Of a DNA stretch of 64,000 nt, positions 1-12,400 are shown one piece after another. The notes beneath the pieces are model-generated. The model did not search any database. It saw only the letters and a program-made list of their open reading frames with translations, and was not told the origin of the DNA. Made by a program: the position numbers and the translations under genes. Source of the stretch: Tetradesmus obliquus (taxonomy: Eukaryota > Chlorophyta > Chlorophyceae > Sphaeropleales > Scenedesmaceae). The stretch spans positions 2,843,501 through 2,907,500 of the forward strand of contig CP126194.1 in assembly GCA_030272155.1 (NCBI GenBank), given 5' to 3'. Numbering within the stretch: position 1 is the first letter of the stretch; the number at the start of each line of letters is the position of its first letter.

Positions 1-87
1 GGCTTGGTCGCTGGAGGCTTCCTATCAGCCCTACAGCAGGTGCAGCAGTTGCACCCTGGTGCCTCAGTTCCACAGCCAGCTGCCTTG

Positions 88-119
<32 letters not shown>

Positions 120-3100
120 GCGGCCGCAGCGGCCGGAGCTAACTCCCGAGCAGCAGCGGCGGCTCGCGCTGATACGAGCAACGCCAGCACAAGATGCTAA
201 GCAGCAGGCGATGGCGTTTGTGTACCTTGACTTAGATGAAGGGGGCGAGGACATCATCCACTTCAGCGAGCTGTTTGCACCCTCTGACAGCGCCCTGAGG
301 GTGAGTGCCAGCATATACCCTGCACATGTACATAACTGCAGTAGCACCGGCATATTAACAGTGCTACTGCAAGCGAGTTCATGCTGCAAGCGCCGCGGCC
401 TCTGTAGCAGTGCCTAGCTGCCCCTGCAACCCCTGTCTCCGCCTGCCCTGCTGCCCTGCAGGCTTCTCTCGTGGACGCTGCAGGCAAGTCAGCGCTGCGC
501 ATACTGCAGTGATTCCTGCAAGTGGTTCCTGCAAGCACTTCAGCCTCCTCAGTACACGGCTGCTCTTTTTAAACTACTCTCCCTGCTTGCCCTGCTTTTC
601 CTGCAGGCCTCCCATGGATGCTGCAGCAGATCCCCTTCACTGACTCCTGCAAATGCATCAGTATCTTCAGGGGTGTGCTGCTGCGCTTCAGATGCTGTCC
701 CTCCTTGCCGTGCCCTGCCTCTCTTGTAGGCCCTCCATGGATGCTGCAGCAGATCCCCAGTTGCGAGTGATGCTTGCTGCGCTCTGATGCACTCTCCTTG
801 CTTGCCCCGCTTTTCCCGCAGGCCTCCCTCATGGATGCTGCAGGCAAGTCAGCCGCAGCCCACGCAGACGCGCTCGAAAAGGCGCGCCAGCGCTCCGACA
901 GCAACCGCCAGCAGCAGCACCAGCACCTGCTGACCATCGCCGCCGCGCAGCAGCAGGCGCTGCTTGCGGCGCAACAAGGCGAGGACGCATTACAGCAGCA
1001 GCAGCAGCTGCAGCAGCTTGTGCCTGAGCCTGAGGTTGCTGAGGGTGATGAGGCGCTGTTTGGCCAGGCGGAGGGTGAGGCGCTGCGGCTGGCTGCGCTG
1101 CGCGTGGCGGACGGCACGCAGGAGCTGTCAGATGCTGAGGACGAGCTGTTCGTCAACAACGCAGGTGGGGGCTGGGTGTGTGCGTGTGTGTCTAGTTGTG
1201 TGTGTTTGAGCTGGTTTCCTCGCCGTGCGTGTGGTTTGGTGTGAGCTGGCTGCGCTGCGTGTGGCGGATGGCACGCAGGAGCTGTCGGATGCTGAGGACG
1301 AGCTTTTTGTCAACAACGCAGGTGGGGGCTGTGTGTGCGTGTGTCTGTGGCTGTGTGCGCTTGAGCTGGTTTATTTGTCGTGCTTGCTTTTGGTGTGATG
1401 GTGACGTGATGCGGTGCGGGGCATGCGGCTGTCAGATGCGGAGGAACAGCTGATTGACAACAATGCAGGTGGGGGCTGCGTGTTTTGTGATGTTTCTTCG
1501 TGCTTATTGGTCTTTGGGTGGCATGCTGAGTTGCGCTGCATGTGGCTGTCGAATGCTGAGGCGGAGCTGTTGCTCAACAACGCAAGTGAGGAGGTGTGTC
1601 TGTGAGCTTGTATAAGCTTGGCTCCTGGTGCTGCATATAATGGCATTGATTGCATGCCCACTTTTGTGTCTTGCTGCTGCAGGCTTAGGCAAGGCAATGA
1701 TGCGTGCATCCAAAACCAACGCAGCTGCAGCTGCAGCTTCAGCAGCGGCTGATGCTGCAGCAGCGACAGCTGCCACCAAGCGGGCCGCTGCAGCAGCAGC
1801 CAAGGCCGCGGCTGTGACAGCTGCAGCTGGAGATGACGCGCTGACAGTAGAAGAGGCAGAGACAGCTGCCGGGGTGCGGGCGCTGCAGGCAAACCCTTAT
1901 GCCCTAGAGTCGTTAGATGCAGGGATACTGCCGGATTGGGAGTCCAGCATAGATTGGGGCAGCAATCGCACTCATAAAGCAGGGGCAGGCGGCTACGGCC
2001 GCACAGCAGGCAGTGCAGCAGCAGCGGCTGCTGCAGCAGCTGCCGCAGCGGCAGCGGCAGCAGCGGCGCTGCAGGCTCAGCAGCAGCAGCAGCCGTTGTT
2101 GCTGCCGGGCGCTAGCTCGATGCTGCATGGAGCAGGTTCAATGCTGCCTGGAGCAGGATCTGTACTGCCTGGTGCTGGATCTGTACTGCCTGGTGCAGGA
2201 TCTGTACTGCCTGGTGCTGGATCTGTACTACCAGGCTTGCCAGGCAGTATAGGCCTTCCACCAGCCAGCTCAGGGCTACCTCTCTCTGCCGCTGATAGCT
2301 TGCTGCCTGGTGCTGCTTCTATGCTGCCCGGGGGTAGCATGGCGCTTGATGGAGCTGTGCTAGATGCAGCAGCAGCAGCAGCGGCGGCGGCGCCTGCTGC
2401 AGGTGCTGGTGCCGGCAGGGGCAAAGGCAAAGCTGGCAAAGCAGGCAAGCATGCAGCAGGCGGCAACCAGCTGAGCAAACCTCGGAAGCCGTTGGAAGCT
2501 ACGCTGCTTGACCTGAAGACAAACCGGCACATGCTGCGGCTGATGCCGCCGCTGTCAGCAGCTGCTGCTGCAGCAGCCAACGCTGGGGACCAGGCTGGCG
2601 ATCAGGCTGCAGCAGCAGCTGCTGCCGCGGGTGATCGCGCTGCTGCTGCCGCGCTGGCGCCGGCGCGCCAGTGGGGCAGCGGCGGCAGCGGTTCAGGTCT
2701 TGGCGGCATGCAAGGCAGTGTGCGGGGCTTTGGCAGCAGCAGCAGCAGCAGAGAGCAGCCAGCAGTGCTAGATCCTGAGGCTGCTGCAGCAGCAGAGGCC
2801 CTGCAGATCAAGCATGTTCCAGAGCTTCTAGCTCAGGAGTTTAGGCCTGTTCTGCCGGAGGGCGATGACTGGATTGCTGACATAGTTTGGGATAGGGATG
2901 AGGCGGCAGCAGCTGCTGAAGAAGCAGCAGCTGGTGCAGAGGAGCGGGGAGTGGTTAGCCAGCAGCAGCAGCAGCAGCACCAGCTGGAAAAGCAGGTGTC
3001 CAATGTTGACAAGCTCAGCAAGGCAGCACAGCACCATCATCATCAGCAGCAGCTGATGAACAACAACAATATCAATCAGGCGCTGCAGCTGGTTTCTGGC

Positions 3101-6100
3101 GGAGCAGCAGGCCGCCGTGTGCGCGTGGTGTGGGACTTGAATGATCCTCAAATGGTGTTTGAGGCGCCACAGACCGGGCAATACCGCAATGCAAGCGCTG
3201 TGGTGCAGCAGGCTGCGCCAAAGGTATGTGGCAGATGGGGGCAGGGAGCACGAGCAATGCTGGACTGGCTGAAGCTGAGGCATTGCTGGACGTGCAGATG
3301 TGCCGTGTGCAGAACATGGAGTATCATGGATCCTGCAGCTTGCGTCAAACTTGTTGCTATGCTATACCCATGGCTCTGTGCTTGCGACCTGTAGGTGCAT
3401 GTTGCTGCTTTCCAGCGCACAGCATCGTTGCTGTTCTCAGGCATCGACACATGCACGCGTTGCTGCTGCTGCTGCCGCTGCTGGCACTGGCTGCACGCCT
3501 GCTCTCTGCTACCCTGCAACCACTTGCACTTGCAGGTGGTGGTGCACCTGCCGCCGTACCTCCTCACAGAGCAGGACTCACATCGGCATCGTCTGCATCA
3601 CCCGTGCCGTGCTGTCCGCATGCCTGTCCCGCGCAGGTGGTGGTGCACCTGCCGCCGCACCTCCTAACGGAGCAGGACTCACATCGGCATCGTCTGCATC
3701 ACCCGTGCCGTGCTGTCCGCATGCCTGTCCCACGCAGGTGGTGGTGCACCTGCCGCCGCACCTCCTCACAGAGCAGGATGCGCTGCTGCGTGAGCTGGCC
3801 CCGCTGCACATCAGCCGGGACCATTTATACACCAGCGGTGAGCGCACTGCCGGGCGCACCACGGGCACCGGCAAGCACACCAAGATGGCGCTGGACTTCC
3901 AGAACAGCCTGCTGCCGACTGTTCCTAAGGACGCCTACACCGCATTCTGGCACAGGCCCAGGTGAGACAGTGGGATAGCTGACAGGACTGAGGAACGAGG
4001 TTCTAGAACAGCCTGCTGCCGACTTTGCCTACAGCACCTTCTGGCACAGGCCACGGTGAGAGACGGGGATTCCTTTTATCATCATGATTTGGTGGTTGCC
4101 AGCTGTTGATGGCTTTGCCAGCGGTGGGTGCTGCACAGGAAGCGCAGCACAGCTGGAAACACATGTGTAGTGCAGCGCCTGAAGCGTGCAGCTGGTGTCA
4201 TTGCCGCGTTGCTGTTGCATCTGGCACAAGTTACCTCGGCGCTGCAAGCACTTGCGATTTGCCGCACTGCTTCTGCATGCTCAGCTGCAGCTGCAGCTAG
4301 TGGCTGCAGAGTTGCGCCTTGGCTCGTGTGCTTTTACAGTTGAATTTGAACTTCAGCACCTTAACTCATCCTGCATCTTCTACACTATGTTTGCCCTGCA
4401 GGCACTGATGGAGCGCAGCGCACCTGCTGTACACGCTGGTGCAAGGTATATGCTGCAAGATGCAAGCATTGGTATGCCTGATGACACCTGACTTACCCCT
4501 AAACCCGTTGCTGATCTCGCCGCAGGCACTGGTGGAATGTGGCGCACCGGCTGTACGCGCTGGTGCAGTGCATTGGCACATGCGGATTGCCATTATATCT
4601 GACCTGCAGTAGCTGAACTCATCTGTGGCTTTATGCCCTGCAGGCACTGGTGGAATGCGGCGCACCTGCTGTACGCGCTGGTGCGGCGCCAGGCAGACCT
4701 GGACAGGGGGCGGGCGGCAGGCCGGGTGTACAAGTTTGAGGCTGTCAGCCTCACGCTGCGCAAGGGCAAGGTGGCCACCACGACTGACGGGGACGCTGAC
4801 CTGTCCAATGTCTGGCAGGTGAGGTGGTGAGGTGTGGATGAGGTGTGGATGAATGAATGAGAAAATGTATGAGCCACGCGTGGTGTGTTAATACTCGCCA
4901 CCCGCGTAGGTTAAGGGAGCGCGTGTGTGTGTATGACGATCAAGGTGAAGCGGTGAGGTGTGGATGAGGACTAGTTGTTGAAGGGCTGCAGGGGTTTGGT
5001 CAGTGTGTGCTGTGTTGTGCGGGCGCAAGGTGGCCACCACGACTGACGGGGATGCTGACCTGTCAAATGTCTGGCAGGTGAGGCGGTGAGGTGTGGATGA
5101 GGTGTGGATGAATGAATGAGAAAATGTATGAGCCACGCGTGGTGTGTTAATACTCGCCACCCGCGTAGGTTAAGGGAGTGTGTGTGTGTGTGTGTGTGTG
5201 TGACGATCAAGGTGAAGCGGTGAGGTGTGGATGAGGACTAGTTGATGAAGGGCTGCAGGGGTTTGGTCAGTGTGTGCTGTGTTGTGCGGGCGCAAGGTGG
5301 CCACCACGACTGACGGGGACGCTGACCTGTCAAATGTCTGGCAGGTGAGGCGGTGAGGTGTGGATGAGGGCAAGCTGGTGAAGGGCTGCGGGGCAGCAGG
5401 GGTTTGGGCAGTGTGGGCAGTGTGTGTCCTGCGAGGGCAAGGTGGCCACCACGACTGGCGGGGACGCTGACCTGTCAAATGTGTGGCAGGTGAGGTGGGG
5501 AGGTGTGGATGAGGACTAGTTGGTGAAGGGCTGCAGGGCTGCAGGGGTTGGGCAGTGTGGGCTGTGTGTGTCCTGCGAGGGCAAGGTGGCCAGCACGCCT
5601 GACAGGGACGCTGACCTGTCGCAGGTCTGGCAGGTGCGGAACGACAGAAGCGGAAGCTCAGCGCCAGGGAGGAGCAGCAGGGTCTGTGTGGGCTGACAGA
5701 GCGTATGGTTTGGTGCTGACCGCCAGCCATGCGGTGGGAGGTGTTGTGACAACGGTCAGTTGCACTGTGGTATGCTGTTCCATCTGGCTCTGTGGGTTGG
5801 CTCCGTCCGGGCTTGCGCCTTGGGGAGAGCGTGTTGCTTTGTGTGGCTGTCGAGCTGATCACCCTGTTCAGCGAACCTCCTGCTGGTGCAACGCAACCGG
5901 CACGTCTGCATGCTTCATATCACCCTTCTCAACATGTAAGCCCCACACACTGAACGCCTGTATATCTGCAACCTGCGCACTGTGTACTGTATGATTGTGT
6001 GTGCCGCCTGCAGGTGGTGTCGTCACTGCGGGCGTTCAAGGAGGCGTCTACTGCGGAGATGCCGCGCCTGTACGGCCCCGGAGCCAACTATGAGGCTCTG

Positions 6101-9100
6101 GGCTGGGTGGGCGCATGGCTGGACCCCGACAGGTGCGCTGCTCTGTGTGCTGTGTGGCTGTGGTGTGTGCTGTATGTCTGGTTGGCTCTGCTGCCAGTCG
6201 GGTGCGTGGGCGCATGGTTGGACCTGGACAGGTGCGCTGTTGCAGGGCGACGGCTGACCGCGTAGCAGTACGACACTGAGCCTGTATAGGGCCGGGTGTG
6301 GGGTGTCATTGGCTGGACATGGGCAGGTTTAAGGGTGTTGTGCTGTATGGCTGCACGGATCTGCTGAAAGGTAGGTTACGTGGGTGCATGGCTGAACACG
6401 ACAGGTGCGCGAGCAGCACGGAACACACCCAAGCAGCGCTGCATTTGTTCTGTGCGGTGTTGGCATGGCAGTGACTGACACCAGTAGATGGCACATACTA
6501 GCTTGCAGCAAGGCTGGCCCTGCTGACTCGAGTGTTGCTGTCTGCCCTGTCTTGCTGGCCTCCATGCTCGTGCTGCTGCCGTCCGCCCCCTCACTCCTTG
6601 CAACAACCCTCCACCCGGCGCAACAACACTGCAACGCTACCCATCCTGCAGCCCGCTCAGCAGCTTGGGCTTCACCCCGGGCACCAACTTTGTGGTGCCG
6701 GTGTGGATGCGGCTGCAGCCGCTGCGCACAGCAGCAGTGGGCTGCCTGCTGCCGCCAGACCTGCCCTGCAGGTGCGCGGGCAGGTCCTGCAGTCATCATG
6801 TGATGTTTCGAATCCAGGGTCTGGCTATTCATGCTGCATGCATTGAACCAGGCATTGTCGACATACATGTGGCGGCAGCATTGCACAGTCTACGAGTCGT
6901 GCTGTCCACTTGATGCTCTTGCTGGCGCTGCATGCGGCTGTGGCGGTGATAGGATGGACAAATGACTTAGCCTGTGCTGAGACGATTGCATGCAGTTGTG
7001 CTCGTGCTCCGCTCCCATCCAACGGCAGCGCTTGTGTAGTGTTGTGTAGAATGGCTGCACTTAAAGCAATATCACATGCACGATATATTGTGCGCATGCA
7101 GCTGACGCGCCCTCATCCTAACCGGGGGACTAACTGTCGCCGCTGCTGCTGCTCCAGGCCGCCTGCTGCCTTCAAGAACCTGAAGAGCCTCAGCGCTGCC
7201 TCCCCTGGCCACGTGCTGCTGCTGGAGTACCTGGAGGAGCGGCCGCTGCTGCTGCTGCAGCCGGGCATGGGCATGCGCCTCACCACATACTATAGGTGTG
7301 ACCGTGTGTTCGCTTTTCTTCTACTCTCATGCATGCCATGGCTGCTGCTGCTGCTGTCAGCACTTGAGGTGGTGGTTGAGTTGAGTGTTGCAGGATGCGG
7401 AGTCCTGTTGCTGTGTGATTGGTCGCTTGTCCACCTCAAGCAGCTGCCAATGTTTGCTGCCATGATATGCTGTGTGAGCTGCGAACTTGCATTGGCTGCC
7501 TGCATCTCAACTTCGCACTCACCTGTGCCGGTGTTGCCTGCAGGCGCAAGAACGACTCCGACATGCACTACCAGGCGCTGCAGGCTGAGTACAGCGAGGG
7601 GCTGCTGGCGCGGCAGGTGGGAGGGGACAGGGGTGACAGGCAGGCTGCGGGGTATGCTTTTGGCGTCCCTGTGTCTCGCTGCAGCTAGAAGAAGGGCTCA
7701 CAGGCCCTTCCGTCAGCGGCACCAGGGTTGTGCGCCGCCTTTGTAGAGTTGCATGTTGAGTGATGTGTTCAACTTCAGCTTGACTGACGGTTCGCCACAG
7801 CTGCAGCTTGCACAGACCATGCATCTGGCTTTGACCTCGCAAGGAATCACGCCTCTCCAGCAACAAGCTGCACACATATGTGTCTCACCCAGATTGCATT
7901 CACATACTCCGCTGCGCATTGTACGCATCATGCCGTGCAGGCGCTGCCGCTGACGAGTGAGGACCGCTTTGACGCGCGGCCGCCGTGGATGGTGGGCACG
8001 CCGCAGCTGCTGACCCCTGACGACGCCTCGCCCTTCTACGAGCTGGCGCCCATCCCTCCCGGGGAGATGCAGTACGCAGTCGACACACCATGCTTCAGGT
8101 GCGGCGCGCTGCACGGCAAATTGGTTTTGTGCGAGATTTGTACAACACGGGTTTCACCCCAGAGGCTGGTGTCCTGCATGCCATGTCGCAGCGGTCTCAA
8201 CCATTACCCTGCTGTCCTGCGCCCCCTTCCTGCGCACCGAGAAGCAGTTCGCCGTGGACACACCCTGCTTCAGGCGCGGGCAGCGCAGCACCTGAATCTT
8301 GTGCCCGAGCTGCCACCAGGATGAACAATCAGCTACCAGCAAGCGCTCTCCTGTCCTGCGCCTGCTTCTTTTGTGTCTGCAGGGCGCCGGCCGTGCCCCA
8401 TGCGGCGTCAGCCGCGGACCTTTTGCTGGTGCGCAGCGCCCACAAGCAAGAGATCAACTACTTCTCATCCATTTTGACTACTACGCCTCTGCTGTCCTGC
8501 ACCTGCCTCATGCTGCTCTGCAGAGCGCCCGCGGTGCCGCACGTGGCATCAGCCGCGGACTTCCTGCTGGTGCGCAGCGCCACGGGCCAGCTGTCGCTGC
8601 GCGAGCTGACCGGCTGCGTGGCTGTGGGCCAGCAGCACCCCAGCCTGCCCATCTGGGCGCCCATGTCGAATGAAGCACGGGACTACGAGTGCATACGCTT
8701 CAAGGTACGGCGCGGCGCAGCTGCATACGGCATTGTGTGGAGGGCTGGGAATTGACAATGCCAGTTTACCTTCTGCTGGGATTGGAGTTGGTACTAGACA
8801 GTTCAGCGTTGCTGGGGGTTGTAACAAAACTGGTAGCTGCCTTTACAGCTGCGCTTCACTAGTTGTGCAGGTGTTGTGAAGGGCAAGGAGATAGGCCCAC
8901 GGTACAGCTCTCAAAGGACAAGCGCATGCAAGACACAGCGCACTTGCAGCAGGTAATGCGCTGCACGCTGTTCAGTTTGGCTGCAAGCCTTTGAACACCT
9001 TATCACCGCATCAGCACTCGCAACAATATCTGCACCCGCTGCCGCTCCTTGTGTGATGGTCTATCTGCAGGCGCATGTGGTGCGGCTGCTGCGGGCACGC

Positions 9101-9461
9101 ATGGACAAGCCCAACGTGAAGGCAGGCAAGGCCGTGGCATTTGTCAGCATGAGCGAGCTGCTGACTGCCTTTGACGGCATGTCCATCGCCAACGAGGCAG
9201 AGATTATGCGCATGCTGCAAATGGAGTGAGTGGAGCGCGCTGAGTGGAGCCTGCTGCCGCTGTGTATTGTTGCAACCGATTGCTGAATAGCCCCTGCACT
9301 TTCTAACCAGTGGGCTGTGTCGTCAGACATACATCAAATAGCCGCTCAATGTCGGCAGCAGCTGTGCCTGCCTGCATGTCGCCGCCACACAAACCTCAAT
9401 GGAAGAGCTGCATCGGCACCTCAGTCCCTTTCCGCTACACAGCCATGTGACCCGTGCATGC

Positions 9462-9498
<37 letters not shown>

Positions 9499-12400
9499 AG
9501 CTGCCAGTGTGAGCCGGACCCTTTGAAGCCCGGCCACTGGGTGCTTGCAAGTGGTGGCAAGCTGGCCCTGGAGACAGACCTGCGCAAGGAGGTGCGTTTC
9601 CAACACACTGTCTTCTGTGTAAGCCGCTGTAAGGTCAAAGCATAGCTCTGAGCACTCACTGAACTTTCACTCTTGGGGTGACAGTGTAACTGATTGACAA
9701 GAGGTGCGGCATGATGTTAACCGCCTCACGTGTGTGTCATGTCACATGTGACATGTGCAGCTTGCAACGGCTTCTATCAGCTGTGCTTGCAGGGAGAGAA
9801 GTCGTGCTGGCCGGGTTGGCTACTGATGCTGCGTTGAAAAAGCAGTGCTGCTGTGCGCCTGACCTGGGCGGTGGCACAGCCAAAACAGCTGTGTTACATC
9901 CTCAACAAGATGCGCATTCAGCTGGGTCGCTGTGCTTCCTTGAACAATGTGTTTAAACCATGTATATAGTTTTGAGACAATGTTTAAACCATGTTTAAAC
10001 CAGTGAGGAGATAGCCAGTCTGCCCGGCTGCTGACACAGCTCTCCGTCTTCGCTTCCTCCCTCTTCTCTTCCCCACATGCACAGGTCACCCCGGACCAGG
10101 CCGTGCAGTATGAGGCGCTGCTAGCAGGCCTGGGCCAGCGCACCGTGCTCAACGTAATGGCTGCAAACGAGGTGCAGATTGCGCTGGAGGCGACAGGAGG
10201 GCCGGCGCAAGCCACGCTGCGACTGGTGCTGGACATGCTGCTGCCTGATGAGGCAGGGAAGCAGGCTGCTGCTGCCATCGAGGAGTGTGTGCTGGTGAGG
10301 GAGGCGATCTGTGCTGGTGTATGGTAGTTGATGGGTGCGCGCAGCTGTGTTGCGGCTGGTGCTGGACATGCTGCTGCCTACCGAAGCTGGCAAGCAGGCT
10401 GCTGCAGCCATCGAGGAGTGCGTGCTGGTGAGTGAACTGCATAGCTTTGCACGCTGCTGTGATGTACTGGGTGGTGGGATGCGTGCAGCCGTGTGCTGCT
10501 GGAAGTGTGGGTGCTGCTGCCTTTCGAAGGAGAACAGCAGGCCACTGCAGCAGTGTAATTGAAGGGTTGATTGATGATCCATAACATGGCAAATGCGCTT
10601 GCTTATCAACAGCACAGAGCTGGGACCCTGCTCATGCAAGTGAGCCCGCTGCAGTGTGACACGCCAGCCTCACCTTCACAACCCTGCGCTGTCTCTGCGC
10701 CGCACCATCCCGCTACTGTTCCGCAGAACCTGCCCTGGCAGCAGTCTGTCGCATACCACGCCGCGCTGCGTGAGAGCCGCAGCCCTGCTGCATCGTCACA
10801 TTGCGTTCTCACCTGCTCACCATGCTGTGCTGTGCTGTGCTGCGCACACACCATTCTCCTGCAGAACCCGCCCTGGCAGCAGTCCCAAGCGTACCACGCT
10901 GCGCTGCGTGAGAGCCGCATCCCTGCTGCATTGTGACATGGCGTTTTCACCTGCTCACCAAGCTGTGCTGTGCTGTGCTGTGCTGCCTCATCCACACTCA
11001 CCTGCAGACCCCGCGGTGGCAGCAGTCTGCCGCATGCCATGGCGCGCTGCGTGAGAGCGATAGGCCTGCTGCCCCGTGACGTGGCCTTTTCACCTGCTCA
11101 CCATGCTGTGCTGTGCTGTGCCGTGCTGCCATCACTCCCCTGTCCCGCAGAACCCGCCCTGGCAGCAGTCCCAGGCGTACCACGCCGCGCTGCGTGAGAG
11201 CCGCAGCCCCGCGGTGCTGCTGCTGGCGGGCCGAGCTGACCCCACCGGCCGCGGCAGGGGCTTTGCATACACAAGGGAGGACCCGAAGCGGGCTAAGGAG
11301 GAGGCTGCGCCGCCGCAAGGGGTGAATGCGAGGGGCGACGGCACCATCACAGGTGCGGTGCTGTGGCAGGTTGTAGGTTGCAAGCAATGCTGGAGTTTTG
11401 TTGGGGTGCTGGTCGTGTCAAGCAAGGATGACTGAGCAGTAGTGTAGACGCTGGGTTTCTAGCTGCTCTGGAGTGCTCGTCACCATGCGTGTGGCTATAG
11501 CTCACAGGGCTGTCATCGCACAACGCTGCCGGGCCGGGTGGCTGATCAGCTGCTCCTTGCGTGACGAGGCATCACGTGTGCATCTCATCTGCACGCCACG
11601 CGCCCACGCTGCTGACGCCGCAGGCACTGATGCGGACCTGCGCAAGCTGGGCCACAAGCGTGCTGGCGAGCTGCTGGTGGCCAAGCTGGGCATGACGAGC
11701 GATGAGGTGAAGGACCTGGCGCGCTGGGACCGCATCGACGCCATCCGCAGGTGAGCCTGGTTTGACCATTTTTGCTTTTGTTTGACCATGTTGGAATATG
11801 TTGGACCGTTTACCAAGCTGGGCATGACGAGCGATGAGGTGAAGGACCTGGCGCGCTGGGACCGTATCGACGCCATCCGCAGGTGAGCCTGGTTTGACCA
11901 TTTTTGCTTTTTGTTTGACCATGTTGGACTATGTTGGACCGTTGACCCAAGCTGGGCATGACGAGCGATGAGGTCAAGGACCTGGCGCGCTGGGACCGCA
12001 TCGATGCCATCCGCAGGTGAGCGGGGCTGGTTTGACCATGTTTGACCATGTTTGATCATCTTTGACCTTGACCAAGTTGAGCATGACGAGCGATGAGGTC
12101 AAGGACCTGGCGCGCTGGGACCGCATCGATGCCATCCGCAGGTGAGCGGGGCTGGTTTGACCATGTTTGACCATGCTTGACCATGTTAGACCATGTTTGA
12201 CCGTGACGAAGCTGCGCATGACGAGCAATGAGGTGAAGGACCTGGCGCGCTGGGATCGCATCGACGACATCCGCAGGTGAGCGGGGCTGCTTTGACCATG
12301 TTTGACCATGTTTGACCATCTTTGACTGTTGACCAAGCTGGGCATGACGAGCGATGAGGTGAAAGACCTGGCACGCTGGGACCGCATCGATGCCATCCGC

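Noticed and set aside
2000-2430. Poly-Ala and LPGAGSVLPGAG repeats as a separate repeat protein
   Set aside because: The segment is part of the continuous TAF1 exon 1683-3223 and is best read as a low-complexity insert between conserved N-terminal boxes.
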